A DNA stretch of 64,000 nt from Phragmites australis (taxonomy: Eukaryota; Streptophyta; Magnoliopsida; Poales; Poaceae), in the NCBI RefSeq assembly GCF_958298935.1, contig NC_084935.1, forward strand, positions 1,064,001 through 1,128,000. Direction: 5' to 3'. The notes under the pieces are model-generated. The model had not been told where the DNA came from, made no database searches, and saw nothing but the letters and a program-made list of their open reading frames with translations. Made by a program: the position numbers and the translations under genes. Positions 59,286 to 64,000 of the stretch are shown in pieces. Each line of letters opens with the position of its first letter. The stretch's first letter is position 1.

Positions 59286-59640
59286 AAAAGACGAGCTGTT
59301 GGGTGGGGATTTGTTGGTAGAGATAGCAATCGCAGGTTGTGGTGGCCTTGATCACCTGCTTGATCCCTTCCAATTGGAGGTAATTGCATTATTGCATAAG
59401 TTTAGAAATGCAATCGAGATGGCATTGGTAACATTGCTGTTGAGGTGGATACACTGATGGTAAAATATGTGATGCTTTCTTCAGCTATTGATGATCATCG
59501 GCGGGAGGCCTTGTAGTTAAGTTAGGAGTTTGTTGCATATGCATCTTTTTAGTGCTTGTGTTTAGTATAATTCTCAACAATGTAATAGGGTGGTGCATAT
59601 TATAGTAGCATTAGGTAGCGTGTGTTCTAAACTGAACTCG
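59285..59640 (+). pseudogene. RNase H-like (RVT_3 type) fragment, frameshifted
   Basis: Pieces in different frames resemble the plant RNase H-like domain of LINE-type or stand-alone proteins: GWGFVGRDSN, then LDHLLDPFQLEVIALLH, then a shifted frame with DGIGNIAVEVDTLMVKYVML. Two frame changes and a stop after REAL show it is dead. Short upstream and downstream context gives no further domain. Origin most likely a decayed LINE or a transposed gene fragment. Confidence 0.55.
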
Positions 59641-60819
59641 TGTTGATTCGAACTATATTTAGATTTTAATTGCAAGATATTTAGCGACACTTTGGCTTAA
59701 TGAAATAACTATTTTCCATTAAAAAGTAAACGGGAGGGAGTGGAAAGAGCACGAAGTTGAAGTGTGCATGGTTGGTGGGCCCAGTGGTTTCTGTGTGACA
59801 GACTGACAGTCGCGGACGCGCGGGCAGGAACCGGGAAAGTTCGCATTATCTAACGCCATTGACGCGTAACTAGTCGGATTGGCACGTGTAGGTTGCTTCC
59901 ATTTTTTTTTTTGCATAGAGTATAATAAAAGAAGAATAAAAAAATTCGGTCTACCAATTTTAGACACCTTACTATTTATATATGAATTTATTAATATTTA
60001 ACACATTCATTTAATTATGAGAAAAACAATAGTACTTTCATGTATATACATAATTTTAATACGTAGACAACAGTAATACGAACCTAACTAAATTTGTTTT
60101 ATATTTTTTAGTTGATAAACAGTAACTATAGTATATTTCTCCTAAAATTACTCTAAATCTTGATCCTTTAATATATGTAATAGATTATTCCTCTTTTTTA
60201 TTCATTTCCTGGAATTTGCAGGCTCTTCTTTTTGCATGATGTTGCCTGTACGTACGTATTGATTATCACTAGTACGTCTGATTGTTTGATTAAGTGTCAG
60301 ATCAGATGGGTAACTGGCACGTATTGGATGCAAACCGAACTTTGGCACACGTCACTATGTGACACGGTGGTGCCGAGATCACCTCGACTACTGTTTACTG
60401 CCGCTACTATTTTGTTAAATTCGTTTGTCTCACTTACTGTTAATCGTGATCAACAAAAACGAAAAAAGCTCTGTCAACTATAAGATGCAAGGAACGTAGA
60501 ATTTGACACATGCACCATAGGGAAGCGTAGCAGCAACTCGTGTAGCATAAAACAGAAGGAAAAATAGTTCAACTTTTAAAACACGCAGCAAAGAAAACAA
60601 CGGTTCGAAGCTGGAATAGTACTTGCAAAAAATAATATCATTACCTGTAAGGCTTTGCGTTTCTTATGAAGGTCCATATTCGAAAAGTGTTCTTTAAAGC
60701 AACGTATAATAAGTACGATATCTCTAAGAGCAAGAAATACTGAAATAGTGCTCGTAGCTGTTTTCCAACGTCTAGTTCGTTAGTGGAACCAGTACACGGT
60801 ACTACTAATAAAGTATGTA
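59641..60819. other. gene-free stretch
   Basis: AT-rich intergenic DNA; no frame or terminal repeat that I can support. Confidence 0.4.
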
Positions 60820-61100
60820 CTCTAAAACATTCTCTTTCTTCGTTTAAGAAGGTAAGACATATTTTATTTTAAAAAACCATCAAAAATAAATTTTTATCAT
60901 TAATTTATCTTATAATATATTATCAATTGTTATAGAATTAATTGTATATTAAAAATATTTTAAAATATAAATTTATTAAAATAAATTTTGTATATTAAAT
61001 ATGTATATAAATTAACTTATTATCGATCAAAACTTCTAAGATTTGATTTTTAAAAAATAAAATATGTCTTACACTTCTGAAGTAACCTATAAATGGAGCT
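60820..61100. mobile_element. Stowaway-like MITE
   Basis: Very AT-rich block whose left part GTAAGACATATTTTATTTTA (60862) recurs inverted near the right end (about 61053-61074). The outer ends CTCT/CTCC next to TA dinucleotides fit a Stowaway MITE, but the terminal bases are not well conserved. Confidence 0.55.
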
Positions 61101-64000
61101 ACGAGATTAATGCATGACGAAACTCTAAACGTGGTGGCACATCTCTTGTTTAACCATTACTGGTATCCAAACCTGACACCTTTTTTTTATGTAACAGTAG
61201 GATCGATTATATATTAAAATAGAGAAAGAAAGCAGATACAAGGAACATCGATAAACCAAAAACCTTTTAAAAGCAGTGTGTATGTTAAAAAAAGAAAGCA
61301 GTGTGTGTGGCGCCTCGAGACCTAGTCCTGGATGGTTAGATATGCTATTCAGGTCTCGCCGATGGATTCATCCAGCGATACATGATATCCGCGTCGCAAG
61401 CGCGGCCATCACTTCGCGTATCCTGCCTGCCGCGGCATTAGTGTGTGCTTGCAACAAAAGATTTCCGATTCCTTTCCCTTGGGATGCACCGCAAAGTCCA
61501 AAAGTTTTCAGCAAGTGTCGCGCTCTTGATGGAGCCAATCCAAAGCTTTCTCTGGTGCGCGAGGCTTCCTACCACTTCACCAATGGATGGTCTTTGCAGT
61601 TTTCTACCACTTCACCAATGGATGGTCTTTGCAGCTGCTGTTGCAGTAGTTGGGAAAGAATTCTTTAGGTGTGGACAAATAACTTATTTTGTTTTAACGT
61701 AAATAAACGGTTCTCATAGTCGTATATCCGCAAGGACTGGTAAAATTTTCACTTCAAGTCTGGACGGCTATTTCCCTAAGCAAGGACTAGTAGAATTTTG
61801 TTCGCGCTATGACAAGTGAAAGCAACGAAAACAGAGGCGATCGACCACGACAGTTTTGGCCGTGCAAACATGACCGGGAAAATACCCTGCTGTTTCGTGC
61901 AGGCTGGTTCGTTTTCAGCCCCAGCTCAGGCACCTCTTTCGTGCGGCTTTTGCACGCCCAACAGTCGCTGGGAAAGACTTGGAACCTGCTGGGGTTGTTT
62001 CGTCGGCCGAACTCGATGATGAGGCAGCGTACAGGGTAGGTGGCTCATCGGCTGCCTTTGTTTGATCAGTGTAGCAGTAGGTTACAGTTGTTGTAGCCAG
62101 GATTAACGGAACAGGCTTATCGAATCAAATGATACTTCTCCTTCCTTCCGGGCTGATGTCGTTGCCAAGTTGCAGAGAATCAAATGAGTACGATTCTTGC
62201 ATTTGATTATTCACGTTGTTCGAACAAGGTCAACTGCAAAAGGAATGAGATGGGTATGATTTGATTATTCACGCTCGCTCTGACAAAGTAAACTGCAGTA
62301 GAAAATACTCCACTGTCAGCCGCCGATTTTGCTAGAGTAAGATCCTTGTTGCACGTTGTACCCGTGTGTTTTTGTATTCGCCTGCTACATGCAACCAAAA
62401 TGGAACCCAAGTCGTCTGGATTAGCATTACTAATACCCGGCGGTGCATCAACTTCACCCATCTTTCCTGGCTGTTTCCGCCGACATTATTTCGTCTCCTA
62501 GCCCTCTTCTGACATTAAAAAATCAGTACCCATTTTTCTACGATTAACATTCAAATCAGCTGTTGTCAGCCCGAAAATGACAGCAGAGAAAAACGCTGGA
62601 ATCATAACTGAAGTTTAAACCAATTTGTCGCAGTTATGTGTGTGTCTATATAACTATTGATATTCGCATATGTCAAAGCAGGTCGTGCGTCACCATATAC
62701 AGGCTTTCAACGTCAGTGTGTAATGTAAGCAATAGACTAAAGCCAACTATTTTCTTTCGGGGATGAAATTCTCGTTGCGAAGAATTTCTGTTCACTTCAG
62801 CGTTCTAATAGTTTTTCTTCACCGTTTCTGTCACGAAGTGATTTCTAAGTTCATTTCCTATAAGACGAGATTATCTCTCCTTTTCTTTCGTGATTCCTCT
62901 CGAAGGGAAAATGTTGGAGATGATAGAAAATAAAGGAAATGAAAACGAAAAAGGAATAAAAAGTGAACGAAAAAAAGAATATAATTGGAGATTGTTTTAG
63001 ATAGCCGGCAAAATCTATGCACCGTACGTGCAGCTTCCCCCCCGTCCACCGCGTGTCAGCCTTTGTTTGGCACGGCGCAGAGCAGAGGCCACGTCTCGCC
63101 ACCACATGAAAGGCCAATTTCCTGCAGTTCCAAGCTACAGTTTTGAGCTGATTTGTGTGGCAAAGCAGAATGTTGCAGGGCAGATTAACCACCAAAACTA
63201 TCGTGGTCGTTTGTCCCTACTGGCTATCCCGCCCTGGCTGAGATCGTGCATGACAGAGAGATGTGAGACACGGTACACTCCAATGTGTGGTTGATGATCT
63301 GCTGCTGCCCGGTAGCCACTCCATTTTTGTGTGCTCGACGTATTTCAAGCCCATCTGTCTATCTATGTATGTGTATACACTCGAGTTCGTGTTCTACTAC
63401 ACGTGTTGATCACTGAGACATCACGTCCTGATGTGACGACCTGATTCGCGCCAAAGCGTGATGCGTCTATGAGAAAACGCCTCTGCGTTTTTACTCGCCT
63501 ATTCTTTTTCGTTTGCAGGCGTGAAACAAAAGACGCGTGGAAGAGGCAGAACCGGTGGGTACCCTCTGTTAGATGTAGTCTGTATTGAAAATTGATGACG
63601 GAGGTATATGATTTAAATTGAAGGGTTTCTCATCTAAGTTAATTTTTGATTGAGTTGGTTTAGAATTTTGGTCATGATTTGGGTTGAGCATATTTGATTT
63701 GCACATCTGTTGAGACCTAGGCTGGACCATGGCTAGTTGGTATAGTAAATTAGGCCAGACTGTTACGTATTTTAACATGTGGTATCCGAGTCTAGGGTCG
63801 ATATATTTAGAACATATTTAAGGGTATTAGCTGGTGAGTATGGACTTAGATTGGGGGAGCTGACTCGTGAGTACAACAAATTAGACCATACTAGCGCATC
63901 AATCCGTGCGACTGCACAGGCTAGAAATTTAACTTACGACTGATTATAGATATTTGTGTTAATAATGACTGAATGCTAAGATACATCAACTATTTATATT
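61101..64000. other. gene-free stretch with small local duplications
   Basis: No supported gene. A 35-bp unit (CCACTTCACCAATGGATGGT...) is duplicated in tandem at about 61572-61636. A roughly 70-bp unit (TTGATTATTCACG...) is duplicated at about 62203-62295. The last 250 bases (TGTTACGTATTTTAACATGT, 63759 onward) read like the start of another repetitive element that leaves the window. Confidence 0.45.

Overview
This window is nuclear DNA from a grass (Poaceae). The evidence is two single-exon CBL-interacting protein kinase (CIPK) genes of monocot type in a sea of nested grass LTR retrotransposons, Stowaway-type MITEs, a CACTA element and long-TIR elements. I see no prokaryotic, organellar or viral gene set and no CRISPR array.

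The only two genes that look intact are the kinases: CIPK2-like at 16956-18284 (+) and CIPK29-like at 56630-57928 (-), facing each other tail to tail. From memory, rice CIPK2 and CIPK29 lie close together near the end of chromosome 7, so I read the window as the orthologous interval of a larger-genome grass (sorghum, sugarcane or Setaria type), swollen by about 38 kb of insertions. Both kinases would bind CBL calcium sensors through a C-terminal NAF/FISL segment. CIPK29-like has a diverged one (TAF instead of NAF) and a shorter activation loop.

Layout. 1-150: possible last exon of an unidentified gene. 0.8-3.6 kb: TIR element, LTR fragment, snap-back MITE. 3.6-8.0 kb: nothing recognisable. 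8.0-15.3 kb: a 2.85-kb segment present twice in direct orientation, the second copy lying between long inverted repeats. 15.6-18.4 kb: CIPK2-like with TATA box, probable 5' UTR intron and upstream ORF. 20.39-40.87 kb: one old Ty3/gypsy Tat-lineage element (TSD GCGAT), itself hit by two solo LTRs (TSDs CATGG and ATGCC) and by a 10-kb Ty1/copia element on the minus strand that sits in its 3' LTR. 42.1-45.0 kb: long-TIR element carrying a GRF zinc-finger pseudogene with its own TATA box and intron. 46.4-54.1 kb: a decayed direct-repeat array broken up by a copia deletion derivative, a solo copia LTR, a hAT-like element and a 633-bp CACTA element (TSD TGT). 56.6-58.2 kb: CIPK29-like. 58.2-64 kb: repeats, a dead RNase H fragment and a MITE.

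No new enzymatic system is visible. The unusual content is the insertion history, which can be read from exact target-site duplications, and two long-TIR elements that enclose non-transposon sequence. All similarity statements are by eye; gene family names come from recognised motifs, not from a search.
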